Positions 42,283 to 48,628 of a stretch of DNA of 50,212 nucleotides are shown here, piece after piece. A program made the position numbers and the translations under genes. A model generated the notes under the pieces. That model was not told where the DNA came from and ran no database searches. It worked only from the letters and a program-made list of their open reading frames with translations. The DNA comes from a virus. The stretch covers positions 1 to 50,212 of IMG/VR virus record IMGVR_UViG_3300027413_000011, one strand, 5' to 3'. How positions within the stretch are numbered: the first letter of the stretch is position 1; every line of letters begins with the position of its first letter.

Positions 42283-42726
42283 TTAGGGTTTTGACTCCAA
42301 ATTATCTTTAAGATACTTTTGAATTTTTACAAAAAAAGCACATTTTTCATACTCTTCTCGCTCTTCAAAGAAAGATATTGATAAGTTTAGTGCTGTGTCT
42401 AAATAATCATCATGTTGGATTTGTAAACTGCCTTGCCATATTTCTTCATCTATCAGACAATCTTTAATGTAACTCCAGGCTCTGTGGTGTGCTATATATT
42501 CTCCTACTTCTTCCATTCCCTCCATCTCAAACTCATCTTCAGGGGTTTGAAACATATTGATAAGTTTCTTTTGGAATACATGCTGGTTTAAGATGATTTT
42601 TTTAAACATTCCAACTTTATAGGTTGGTGTTCTTTCAAAATCAGCCATATTAATGGTAGAAGGTGTTTTATTAGTGGACTTTTTATCGTCACTTCCAAAT
42701 AGGTTAAATATAGAGTTTATATCCAT
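42283..42726 (-). CDS. Hypothetical 147-residue protein
   Basis: A disordered N-terminal 25 residues precede a helical domain: 'VGMFKKIILNQHVFQKKLIN', 'GEYIAHHRAWSYIKDCLIDE'. The C-terminal helix-turn-helix 'SISFFEEREEYEKCAFFVKI' resembles the tail of the 71-residue protein at 49.3 kb ('YFEEIEDYDKCIQIRDRK'). The two share a (F/Y)-F-E-E-x-E-(E/D)-Y-(E/D)-K-C motif and may be distant relatives or contain the same binding element. A class II motif lies six bases before the ATG, so it may be a late gene. Confidence 0.7.
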   Translation of the reverse strand: MDINSIFNLFGSDDKKSTNKTPSTINMADFERTPTYKVGMFKKIILNQHVFQKKLINMFQTPEDEFEMEGMEEVGEYIAHHRAWSYIKDCLIDEEIWQGSLQIQHDDYLDTALNLSISFFEEREEYEKCAFFVKIQKYLKDNLESKP

Positions 42727-42731
42727 TACGG

Positions 42732-42741
42732 TAATAAATAT
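42732..42741 (-). promoter_or_regulatory. Class II-like motif ATATTTATT
   Basis: TAATATATTTATTACC on the minus strand, five to six bases before the ATG of the 147-residue gene. The final base differs from the consensus. It also forms a near-palindrome (GGTAAT...ATTACC). Confidence 0.4.
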
Positions 42742-42771
42742 ATTACCCTTTAAATAAAACCCAAATTTATT

Positions 42772-42906
42772 TTAACTTCTAAATTCTTTACTTAATTGTT
42801 CTAATGCAGTAGAATATTCTATTTTTTCAAGTTTGGTAAGTGATGCATACCATTTAGGGAAATCTCCTCCCTTTATTTCCATTAATTGTTCTTTTATATT
42901 TCTCAT
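42772..42906 (-). CDS. Small 44-residue protein coupled to the T5orf172 gene
   Basis: The ATG at 42904-42906 overlaps the stop of the gene upstream (ATGA). The peptide reads 'MRNIKEQLMEIKGGDFPKWY' followed by a helix 'LTKLEKIEYSTALEQLSKEF'. Its length and coupling support a real gene. Function is unknown. Confidence 0.6.
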   Translation of the reverse strand: MRNIKEQLMEIKGGDFPKWYASLTKLEKIEYSTALEQLSKEFRS

Positions 42907-43373
42907 TTGTATTGTTTTCCTATTTTTTCAATTGCTTCTTGTGCTTCAACTAATGGTATATCAAAAAATTCTCGTTGTTGATTCACGCGGTAGGTCGCTA
43001 ATTCTTCGTGGACTTCTCGCTCTAGTTGCTCGCCGTTGAAACATTGAAATGCCCATTCTACTTTATATGGTAGTGCTACACCGGTGGAAGCACTTATTTG
43101 TTTAGCTCTAACCTCAGGTTCGTGTTTGGTGTAACCTATTTTGAGTATATTGGGTAGTGTGGGGTTTGATAAAATGTATACCCATTGGTCAGCTTCACCT
43201 CGGTTGGAATATATGTCTTTACGTCTGGAGGTGTAGTATGTTATTTTATCCCATCCATCGTCGTCTTCTGTTTTAGTGTAAAAGCGGATAGGTGAGTCTA
43301 GTAAGTCTTCTTCTAAACTAAAATATTTAGATGCTTTTTCTTCTGTTATTTTTTTAATCTTGGGTAGTGACAT
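42903..43373 (-). CDS. T5orf172/MUG113-type GIY-YIG domain protein
   Basis: 156 residues. After about 60 residues of leader ('YYTSRRKDIYSNRG') the GIY-YIG superfamily domain follows: 'ADQWVYILSNPTLPNILKIG', 'YTKHEPEVRAKQISASTGVA', then 'EWAFQCFNGEQLEREVHEEL' with the family's Glu-x3-His-x3-L helix and 'REFFDIPL'. This is the T5orf172 (MUG113) family, whose members are probable endonucleases. It lies among small accessory genes and is coupled to the 44-residue gene. A role in host-DNA attack or as a mobile nuclease is possible. Confidence 0.85.
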   Translation of the reverse strand: MSLPKIKKITEEKASKYFSLEEDLLDSPIRFYTKTEDDDGWDKITYYTSRRKDIYSNRGEADQWVYILSNPTLPNILKIGYTKHEPEVRAKQISASTGVALPYKVEWAFQCFNGEQLEREVHEELATYRVNQQREFFDIPLVEAQEAIEKIGKQYK

Positions 43374-43649
43374 TTATCTTATTTTTTGGGAAATTAGTGC
43401 ACGGGCTTCTGTAACTTCTGATTCTACAATACCATTTCTACCTTCTTTCAAAGCTAAACGATTGGTACCATAACAATATAAGGGCCCATCGTAATCTTCT
43501 CCATTAATCCTTCTTTTACCATCCCAACTTTTAAAATCATTACAAGTTACTCTATGCCATCGCTGACCACCTGTTAAATATACTTCTAAGTTAGCTGAAG
43601 TATTAAAATCATATATTGGTTTATCTGTAAATCCAGTTTTTTCTGCCAT
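43374..43649 (-). CDS. Hypothetical 91-residue protein
   Basis: A compact-looking alpha/beta protein: 'NLEVYLTGGQRWHRVTCNDF', 'RRINGEDYDGPLYCYGTNRL' and a C-terminal helix 'SEVTEARALISQKIR'. It has two Cys and several aromatic residues but no zinc motif. Separated by single bases from the lipoprotein gene upstream and the T5orf172 gene downstream, it is in their operon. No family is recognised. Confidence 0.7.
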   Translation of the reverse strand: MAEKTGFTDKPIYDFNTSANLEVYLTGGQRWHRVTCNDFKSWDGKRRINGEDYDGPLYCYGTNRLALKEGRNGIVESEVTEARALISQKIR

Positions 43650-43650
43650 G

Positions 43651-44325
43651 TTATATAATGTTTATAGTGAATTGAAATGTTTCGATTTGCTCATCTCCAA
43701 AATGAGAATTGTTGTAGTGAACTTTTACAAATACATTTATTTGGTCTCCTATCATCTCATCATCTAACATAAAATTTTGGGTAGGATTATAGTTATATCT
43801 TGAGTGTGAACCTATTATGGTTGGAGCATAAGGACAGGTTGTGCAAAAATGCATAGGTATTTGATATCCAGCTATATTATATGGTGGGTGAGAAGCAATT
43901 AAATCATTCATAGTGTAAGTGTAATTGCCTATTGGGATTGGAGTTGATAAAGTGTTATCATTGAACCATCCTAAATATGAGTATTGTGGTATTGTAAATG
44001 AAAGTGAATCAAATACTACCCAATAATCTGAGTCGTACATGCAGTCTATTTGTGGTACGTCATTAATCTCAACATAATTACCTTCCATTTTTTCTAGTTG
44101 GCCTGTTATTTGAAAATAATTTAATCCATCCCATGGTATGTTATATTCTCCATTTGAGCTTGGGTTTATAGCTTGTCCTTTATATATTATTTGGAATGTA
44201 GAATTACAATCTCCATCGGGACATGGGGAACCTGTTGTTGTTTCTATTTTAGTACATGATGGGTGTAGGCATAGTATTAAACCTAGTAATATTAGTGCGA
44301 GTATTTGTTTTGTTGTTTCTTTCAT
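43651..44325 (-). CDS. Phage-encoded lipoprotein
   Basis: 224 residues with a clear type II signal peptide: 'MKETTKQILALILLGLILCL', then lipobox 'HPSC' with the acylated Cys near residue 24, followed by 'TKIETTTGSPCPDGDC'. The mature part is beta-rich ('YKGQAINPSSNGEYNIPWDG', 'VFVKVHYNNSHFGDEQIETF') and looks like one or two immunoglobulin-like sandwiches. It should be anchored in a host membrane facing the periplasm or surface. Roles might be superinfection exclusion, receptor blocking or lysis control; none can be chosen from sequence. It has its own class I promoter, and its start context is AAAGGTTATG. Confidence 0.82.
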   Translation of the reverse strand: MKETTKQILALILLGLILCLHPSCTKIETTTGSPCPDGDCNSTFQIIYKGQAINPSSNGEYNIPWDGLNYFQITGQLEKMEGNYVEINDVPQIDCMYDSDYWVVFDSLSFTIPQYSYLGWFNDNTLSTPIPIGNYTYTMNDLIASHPPYNIAGYQIPMHFCTTCPYAPTIIGSHSRYNYNPTQNFMLDDEMIGDQINVFVKVHYNNSHFGDEQIETFQFTINII

Positions 44326-44350
44326 AACCTTTATTTCTTTATTTACGTCG

Positions 44351-44382
44351 TAAATATACGAATCCTATTTGGGGTATCCAAA
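44351..44382 (-). promoter_or_regulatory. Class I promoter of the lipoprotein operon (TTTG-N20-TATATTTA)
   Basis: TTTGG starts at 44382 and TATATTTA occupies 44358-44351 on the minus strand, 20 bases apart, with TTCG adjacent. The first box is inside a small perfect inverted repeat (ATTTGG/CCAAAT, 44367-44383), which could be an operator or simply the promoter's symmetric edge. Confidence 0.78.
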
Positions 44383-44399
44383 TATTTTTATGGGAGTCT

Positions 44400-44744
44400 T
44401 TAAGAAATAGGTCCTAGTTGTGTGCGGTTGTCAAATTCTACAATATTTGCAGCTCCTCCGTTTAGTGAAACTTCTACTTTACCTGCTCCTCTTAAGGTTA
44501 TTAAACCTCCTGGGATGTTTGTTCCTGGTGTGAATACTATTGATGAAGAGCCTTCTGGGACTGATATTGCCATTTGGTAGTCTCTTACTACTATTGCTTT
44601 TCTTTCTATGTTGACTAGGTTTGTAAAAGTGGTTCCTAGAAAAAATTTTTCAAGGAAGTTAGAAGGGTAGGGTTGGTTTTCGGGTTGAGTTTCTAAAACT
44701 ACATATCCTCCTTGCCCAGTGTTGTTAAATGTTAGTGTTGCCAT
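44400..44744 (-). CDS. Small beta-rich structural-type protein
   Basis: 114 residues, almost all beta strand with low charge: 'ATLTFNNTGQGGYVVLETQP', 'KAIVVRDYQMAISVPEGSSS', 'GGLITLRGAGKVEVSLNGGA'. Composition and the class II motif three bases before its ATG suggest a late virion protein such as a decoration, collar or tail accessory protein. It stands apart from the main structural block, between membrane-protein genes. No family is recognised. Confidence 0.7.
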   Translation of the reverse strand: MATLTFNNTGQGGYVVLETQPENQPYPSNFLEKFFLGTTFTNLVNIERKAIVVRDYQMAISVPEGSSSIVFTPGTNIPGGLITLRGAGKVEVSLNGGAANIVEFDNRTQLGPIS

Positions 44745-44747
44745 GGT

Positions 44748-44756
44748 GATAAATAT
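44748..44756 (-). promoter_or_regulatory. Class II motif ATATTTATC, candidate late promoter
   Basis: ATAATATTTATCACC on the minus strand, three bases before the ATG of the 114-residue gene. It overlaps the end of the upstream membrane-protein gene. Confidence 0.5.
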
Positions 44757-44956
44757 TATCTACCCCAAGGAAAATTTTTAAGTATTATGAAAATGGCAGC
44801 AGGCCATACTACTATTATGAAGATTCTAGTGAAATGGTCATATTCTATCTTTTCCCCCATGTCATTTTCGATTTTGTCTCTATAGGCACTTAAATGCATG
44901 TCTAGTAGAAACATTATAATGATTCCAATTAGTAGGTAGTATAGTATAAACATCAT
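44756..44956 (-). CDS. Small membrane protein with two hydrophobic segments
   Basis: 66 residues: 'MMFILYYLLIGIIIMFLLDM' (first membrane segment), a charged loop 'HLSAYRDKIENDMGEKIEYD', then 'FIIVVWPAAIFIILKNF' (second segment). The frame stays open to an upstream ATG at 45025, but those codons are the class I promoter itself, so the start at 44954-44956, 12 bases after the second box, is preferred. It is probably in the inner membrane. A lysis-related or exclusion role is possible but not supported by any motif. Confidence 0.65.
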   Translation of the reverse strand: MMFILYYLLIGIIIMFLLDMHLSAYRDKIENDMGEKIEYDHFTRIFIIVVWPAAIFIILKNFPWGR

Positions 44957-44968
44957 ATTTTTTTGGGA

Positions 44969-45000
44969 TAAATATACGAACCTTATGTGGGGGAGCCAAG
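44969..45000 (-). promoter_or_regulatory. Class I promoter (CTTG-N20-TATATTTA)
   Basis: CTTGG starts at 45000 and TATATTTA occupies 44976-44969 on the minus strand, with 20 bases between ending in GTTCG. It precedes the small membrane protein. Confidence 0.75.
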
Positions 45001-45826
45001 TATTTCTCATGAGCTCTTTCTTCATTGTGTATACTTAACATACATATATACTTTAACCCTAACCCTTTATCTTAAGAAAAATTTGGGGGGTGTGACCTCT
45101 TTTATTATATTAATCATAACCCTTGAATGGGGAATCTAATAATACCGAATATATAGGAAGCGAGTATTATTATTTCCAGTATTCATGTAACGGGTAAGTT
45201 CATTGACGTACTGAGTGGGATATTTATGCTATGTTATGGTATTATCCCCTATATTTTTAATTACTGTGTTTCTATCGTGGTGGTGTATTATGTATTTTGT
45301 TCTGGAATATATGGATGGATGAAGCTAGGTTCTGCTTCTAAAATAACATCCCACATTTTTTTGTATATATCTTGGTTCGGTATGGAGAATCCGTCGGTGA
45401 GGAAGATTTTGAGAATCTTGGATTTTGTATCTTTTGGATTTTATGGGCTTTGGTATGTAGGATATTTGTATATACAACATCGATGGTAAAGGGTGGTACT
45501 TCTGCTAAACATACATCTACCTTTCTTTGGGCGGTATACACGCGCTATATGGACACCTACGCATATGGGCTATATAGCATAATATGCGCGTACGTACGCC
45601 GGCCGCCGCATTCCATACTACGGTATAACTTAAGTTAATATAACATGGTAAATACTATAAATGTAAGGGGTAATATAGTTGTGAGGGCGTTATGAACACC
45701 GACGGTAAACATTTACCCGTATAACCAGGTACGGACAACAGTATCCCTACCGTGGTAGGGAGTACGTTGGACCTTATTTATGCACGCGGTGTAAGTATTA
45801 ACTACACACCGGGCCAGTCATTATCA
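45001..45826. other. Non-coding, palindrome-rich region with unusual composition
   Basis: About 825 bases with no convincing gene. It is less AT-rich than its surroundings and dense in dyad symmetry. Examples are GCTATAT/ATATAGC (45544-45578), CGCATAT/ATATGCG (45560-45588), the perfect 12-base palindrome GCGTACGTACGC (45588-45599) and CGGCCG (45600-45605). From 45702 to 45811 three hairpins follow one another. Short open stretches exist on both strands (plus 45226-45489; minus 45288-45440 without ATG), but neither has start signals like the real genes, so a decayed gene is possible. It may hold a replication origin, a structured RNA, or a packaging or recombination site. Confidence 0.6.
45702..45811. 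ncRNA. Candidate structured RNA or hairpin cluster
   Basis: There are three consecutive hairpins: ACGGTAA/TTACCCGT with one bulge (45702-45720); CCCTAC-CGTG-GTAGGG (45745-45760); and CGGTGT/ACACCG (45787-45811). Longer-range AGGTAC/GTAC...ACCT complementarity encloses the second. There is no T-loop or CCA pattern for a tRNA. The strand cannot be decided. Only inspection supports this. Confidence 0.3.
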
Positions 45827-46063
45827 TTACCTGCCTTGTATACAGTTATGCACCAACCATGCAGGCACCAATGTGCTCGACGGTGAAGGCTGAATATCAT
45901 TATACTCATGTTTAATCTCCTTCACACGGCACATATATTCTCCATTCTTTACCACCGTATACATTAATTCTCCTTTACACGTGTTGCTATATTGCTTGTT
46001 GATGAAGAATTGCTTACCCACCATGTTGTTTAAATCCTCTATTTGATAATCTTCTATATACAT
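45827..46063 (-). CDS. Hypothetical 78-residue protein
   Basis: A small protein with 'IEDLNNMVGKQFFINKQYSN', beta strands 'CKGELMYTVVKNGEYMCRVK' and C-terminus 'LVPAWLVHNCIQGR'. Three Cys are present without a zinc pattern. The start has the AAAGGTTATG context shared with neighbours and lies five bases past the stop of the 35-residue gene, so it belongs to that promoter's unit. The sequence suggests a small beta barrel. Confidence 0.65.
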   Translation of the reverse strand: MYIEDYQIEDLNNMVGKQFFINKQYSNTCKGELMYTVVKNGEYMCRVKEIKHEYNDIQPSPSSTLVPAWLVHNCIQGR

Positions 46064-46068
46064 AACCT

Positions 46069-46176
46069 TTATTTTAATTTAACTATTTCTAATGCTTCGA
46101 TGTATGATAGGTCAATACCTCTCTCTTCTGCCATCATCATCTCTAATCTTGCTAAGTGGTGTAATATATCTGTCAT
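46069..46176 (-). CDS. Small 35-residue protein
   Basis: MTDILHHLARLEMMMAEERG followed by 'IDLSYIEALEIVKLK': one or two helices. It has the shared start context AAAGGTTATG and lies 24 bases after a class I promoter, with the 78-residue gene immediately downstream. It is too short for family assignment. Confidence 0.6.
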   Translation of the reverse strand: MTDILHHLARLEMMMAEERGIDLSYIEALEIVKLK

Positions 46177-46200
46177 AACCTTTATTTCTTATTTACATGG

Positions 46201-46232
46201 TAAATATACGAACCCTCCCTCGCCCCTCCACG
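46201..46232 (-). promoter_or_regulatory. Class I promoter variant (CGTG-N20-TATATTTA)
   Basis: TATATTTA at 46208-46201 on the minus strand with GTTCG before it. The first box position (46232-46229) reads CGTG rather than TTTG, and the spacer is extremely G-rich. It precedes the 35- and 78-residue genes. Confidence 0.65.
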
Positions 46233-46598
46233 CCTCCCCGCATAAGTCGTTGTGAGGTGTTTGTGAACAATCGTATGTTCATATATATTTTTAAGGTAAG
46301 TTGAAAAGGATGTGGATGATGGCAATGAAGGTTAACACCAGATGCATCTTAACCCATACCCACCCATACACGTTGTTTAGATACTATTGCTTGTCTATAT
46401 TGGTTTGTCATATTTAGTGATTGTTATGTAGATGTTATATAATTTACCCATCCACCCCATCAAATACCACGTTAACCAACTATCTACAACGCGATATAAA
46501 CACGTTCAACCAAAAAACATGGAATGTTATTCAAAAATGTAACCGCGCTTCATACGCCAAATATATTCCAGATTAATCTAAATAAGCTTACTAGCTTA
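46233..46598. other. Intergenic stretch without a supported gene
   Basis: About 366 bases. It contains small inverted repeats GAACA/TGTTC (46263-46278) and GGTTAA/TTAACC with GATGCATC in the loop (46330-46355). Two very short minus-strand open frames (about 20 and 18 codons) cannot be supported as genes. I see no terminator with a T-run. Confidence 0.5.
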
Positions 46599-46814
46599 TC
46601 ACACCGTAGTAGGACCACTATGTTGTTCTTCTACATTATGTTTTATACCATATCGATTTAAGATGGTAATGTCTTGTTGAGTGCCCATCAAGGTATGATG
46701 AGTAAAAGACATATGCGTCATAGGAATATTTATCGTATATGTTATTATTGCTGAGATATCCGTATCACCCCCCACATTACTGTTATCAAGAGCTTTTTTA
46801 TTTTTCCCACTCAT
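46599..46814 (-). CDS. Hypothetical 71-residue protein
   Basis: 'MSGKNKKALDNSNVGGDTDI' leads into 'SAIITYTINIPMTHMSFTHH', then 'TILNRYGIKHNVEEQHSG'. It is Thr-, His- and Met-rich with no recognised domain. The start (GTAAGTTATG) overlaps the stop of the gene upstream by four bases, supporting a real coupled gene at the end of the small-gene operon. Confidence 0.6.
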   Translation of the reverse strand: MSGKNKKALDNSNVGGDTDISAIITYTINIPMTHMSFTHHTLMGTQQDITILNRYGIKHNVEEQHSGPTTV

Positions 46815-47026
46815 AACTTACCCATTTCATAATACGAGCCATCCTTACTTTCCCCACCATCAAAAAAACCAAACAACGCCATATCCGATTCCTTTATAAC
46901 AACTGAATCCCAATACCCCATAGACATAGTAGTCTTATAGATATTAGCCTCATCCAACGTTTTAAATCTCTGCAAATCAACCTGACCATTACTCTGATCC
47001 CTAGAAAAAACATATAACCACTCCAT
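46811..47026 (-). CDS. Hypothetical protein, about 71 residues
   Basis: Reads 'MEWLYVFSRDQSNGQVDLQR', 'FKTLDEANIYKTTMSMGYWD', 'SVVIKESDMALFGFFDGGES', with a strand-helix-strand look. The frame stays open to an ATG at 47087-47089 inside the previous gene. I prefer the ATG at 47024-47026 because it has the A-rich AGTTATG context shared by about ten genes here. The longer form would add 21 basic residues. It overlaps the next gene by four bases. Confidence 0.6.
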   Translation of the reverse strand: MEWLYVFSRDQSNGQVDLQRFKTLDEANIYKTTMSMGYWDSVVIKESDMALFGFFDGGESKDGSYYEMGKL

Positions 47027-47063
47027 AACTAACTTATTATTTTTTATTTTAGCCTTATAATAC

Positions 47064-47324
47064 TTACTGAACAAAGCTCGTATCGGCATTCAAACCACCA
47101 TTAGCACAACAAGACCCCAATATAGAATTATCCGTTTCCAATGTCATAACATATTCCATCAAATCGGTATTTTCCTGTTCCAAATCAAATAAACGATCAA
47201 CGTGCATAGCATCTTGTATCTTACTATTCTCCAATAACTGAGTTAGCGCCCTATTCTTTCCATGTTGCCAAGTAATAACAACCATAGCTCCAATAATCGC
47301 TAACATAATAAACCTTCTTTTCAT
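47064..47324 (-). CDS. Small membrane-anchored coiled-coil protein
   Basis: 86 residues: an N-terminal anchor or signal ('MKRRFIMLAIIGAMVVITW'), then a coiled-coil-like helix ('VDRLFDLEQENTDLMEYVMT') and a Cys-containing tail ('ILGSCCANGGLNADTSFVQ'). The start context is AAAGTTATG. The arrangement resembles Rz-type spanins only superficially (one anchor plus helix). No proline-rich partner lipoprotein overlaps it, so that identity is not claimed. Confidence 0.68.
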   Translation of the reverse strand: MKRRFIMLAIIGAMVVITWQHGKNRALTQLLENSKIQDAMHVDRLFDLEQENTDLMEYVMTLETDNSILGSCCANGGLNADTSFVQ

Positions 47325-47336
47325 AACTTTACTTAT

Positions 47337-47534
47337 TTACTTTATTTTACTCTGCAATTTAACCAAATACCCATTATACTTCAAAAACCGAGCACGAGCT
47401 TTCTGATCAATAAACCCAAACTTAACTGCCTGTTCTGATATCTGCTTATACAACTCCGCAATCCTAGCTTCAACACGCCTAGCATGTCTCTTATACTTCA
47501 TTTTCTTCAAATAATTCATAATATATTTTACCAT
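47337..47534 (-). CDS. Small basic helical protein
   Basis: 65 residues, highly basic: 'MVKYIMNYLKKMKYKRHARR', 'VEARIAELYKQISEQAVKFG', 'KARARFLKYNGYLVKLQSKI'. Two or three helices are expected. It may bind nucleic acid. Met6 is an alternative start. It sits between two small membrane proteins, five bases from the upstream gene. Confidence 0.65.
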   Translation of the reverse strand: MVKYIMNYLKKMKYKRHARRVEARIAELYKQISEQAVKFGFIDQKARARFLKYNGYLVKLQSKIK

Positions 47535-47539
47535 AAATA

Positions 47540-47929
47540 CTATTCTTTTGAATCACCTTTCAAATCATTCCCATCCATTTTCTTTTGAAATTTCACAAAA
47601 TCCTTATCCTTATCTGCTGTTAAACCACCAATAGTATAAGACTTATCATACTGCTCATCCCAAGGACCTTGTTCATCTGCACGTTCTAAAAAATCCAATA
47701 CATCTGGATCATCAAATGGATTATCTTCATCATCTATTTCCTCTTCACCTAGCAATGGTTCATTAACACTCAAAATACTCTCATCCTCATACTCGGCTTT
47801 CTTATTAACCAAATACTTTTCTTCCCATTTATCCATAAAACCATCAAACACACCCCTCAATATATTAAATACCAAACCCAAAAACACACTTACAATAGCC
47901 AATGACCAAAGCCACAATACAATTTCCAT
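47540..47929 (-). CDS. Membrane-anchored acidic protein
   Basis: 129 residues from the ATG at 47927-47929, which overlaps the stop of the 40-residue gene as TGATG. An ATG five codons upstream is possible. A hydrophobic N-terminal segment ('IVLWLWSLAIVSVFLGLVF') anchors it, followed by a short amphipathic part ('GVFDGFMDKWEEKYLV') and a long acidic cytoplasmic tail ('GEEEIDDEDNPFDDPDVLDF'). The acidic tail might mimic DNA or recruit a basic partner. Function is unknown. Confidence 0.68.
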   Translation of the reverse strand: MEIVLWLWSLAIVSVFLGLVFNILRGVFDGFMDKWEEKYLVNKKAEYEDESILSVNEPLLGEEEIDDEDNPFDDPDVLDFLERADEQGPWDEQYDKSYTIGGLTADKDKDFVKFQKKMDGNDLKGDSKE

Positions 47930-48051
47930 CACTTGAGATCCCATACACTCGATTTTTTACGTTTAACTCTTCTAATTTTCTTTAATAGGGGCATATCAAC
48001 ATTATCCCAAAACGCCCACCAATTTGTTTTAGTCTTCGATTTCTTCTTCAT
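47929..48051 (-). CDS. Small basic 40-residue protein
   Basis: 'MKKKSKTKTNWWAFWDNVDM' followed by 'PLLKKIRRVKRKKSSVWDLK'. Basic and Trp-rich. It overlaps the end of the 135-residue gene by 23 bases and the start of the membrane protein by one base. The coupling on both sides supports it. Possibly it is membrane- or nucleic-acid-interacting. Confidence 0.55.
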   Translation of the reverse strand: MKKKSKTKTNWWAFWDNVDMPLLKKIRRVKRKKSSVWDLK

Positions 48052-48436
48052 CTATACCATATTCTAATTTAACAAACACCAATTCTTCCTTAGTAAACGA
48101 CTCCGGATTAGCCGAAACAATATCCTCAACATGAGACATAAAATACTCCTCAAACTGATCATCCAAATAAACATCATCATACAAATACTCATCAATATAA
48201 ACTGAATACCCTTGATCCAAATGCTCCATCACACGATCCGCAACATCTGAATCATAATAATGCACATCCTCATTTATAGAAGGATTCTGATCATCAAAAG
48301 TAACAACAAACAACTCATACCCATCCGCTGTAGACTCCGTATACGCTTTAACATCTGCCTTATCCCAATCATTCATATCATGATACATTGTAGTATCCAA
48401 ATAACCAAGCACTATTTTCTTATAATTCAATTCCAT
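48029..48436 (-). CDS. Acidic hypothetical protein, 135 residues
   Basis: Very acidic (Asp, Glu and Tyr-rich): 'YKKIVLGYLDTTMYHDMNDW', 'YELFVVTFDDQNPSINEDVH', 'DQGYSVYIDEYLYDDVYLDD' and a C-terminus 'EYGIDEEEIED'. The pattern of a small alpha/beta domain with high negative charge is typical of DNA-mimic inhibitors, but composition alone cannot prove that. The start context is AGAGTTATG. The weak promoter-like sequence upstream (TACGTATATACA) lacks a TTTG box at the right distance. Confidence 0.68.
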   Translation of the reverse strand: MELNYKKIVLGYLDTTMYHDMNDWDKADVKAYTESTADGYELFVVTFDDQNPSINEDVHYYDSDVADRVMEHLDQGYSVYIDEYLYDDVYLDDQFEEYFMSHVEDIVSANPESFTKEELVFVKLEYGIDEEEIED

Positions 48437-48468
48437 AACTCTTATTTATTAATTCCTGTATATACGTA

Positions 48469-48624
48469 TTACTTATTACTATTATGTGAAGAAGGCCTTT
48501 GATTTTTCGCTTGCTTACGTCTCTTCCATTCATCTGCTTTCCGTTTTGCTTCCACTATATGGTTCAAGCCACTTCTCCAACTTGACATCGTACTAACTGT
48601 TTGCCTTATACTATTTACACTCAT
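48469..48624 (-). CDS. Small basic 51-residue protein
   Basis: 'MSVNSIRQTVSTMSSWRSGL', then a basic helix 'EAKRKADEWKRRKQAKNQRP' and a Ser/Asn tail. It is the first gene after the class I promoter at 48652-48683, with start context AAAGTTATG. It is four bases past the stop of the 53-residue gene. Possible nucleic-acid binding is inferred from charge. Confidence 0.6.
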   Translation of the reverse strand: MSVNSIRQTVSTMSSWRSGLNHIVEAKRKADEWKRRKQAKNQRPSSHNSNK

Positions 48625-48628
48625 AACT

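Noticed and set aside
7188-44756. Reading the TATAAATA strings as T4 late promoters on the plus strand
   Set aside because: There are no plus-strand genes to transcribe, and the strings sit at 5' ends of minus-strand genes, so a minus-strand role is more likely. Antisense transcription cannot be fully excluded.
45058-45067. Telomere-like CCCTAACCCT
   Set aside because: Only two short units; no array and no end structure, so most likely chance.
45226-45489. Plus-strand open frame of 87 codons in the non-coding island
   Set aside because: It would be the only plus-strand gene, has no start signals like the real genes, and is implausibly rich in Tyr, Trp and Phe.
45700-45820. Possible tRNA in the hairpin cluster
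   Set aside because: No T-loop (GTTCRA), anticodon stem or acceptor pairing could be built. I found no convincing tRNA anywhere in the window.
47064-47324. Rz-like spanin for the 86-residue anchored coiled-coil protein
   Set aside because: Only the anchor and helix match in outline. No overlapping lipoprotein partner or nearby holin/endolysin was identified.
48457-48475. TACGTATATACA as a class I promoter for the 135-residue gene
   Set aside because: TTCG is replaced, the last bases differ, and no TTTG/CTTG/CGTG box lies 20 bases upstream.
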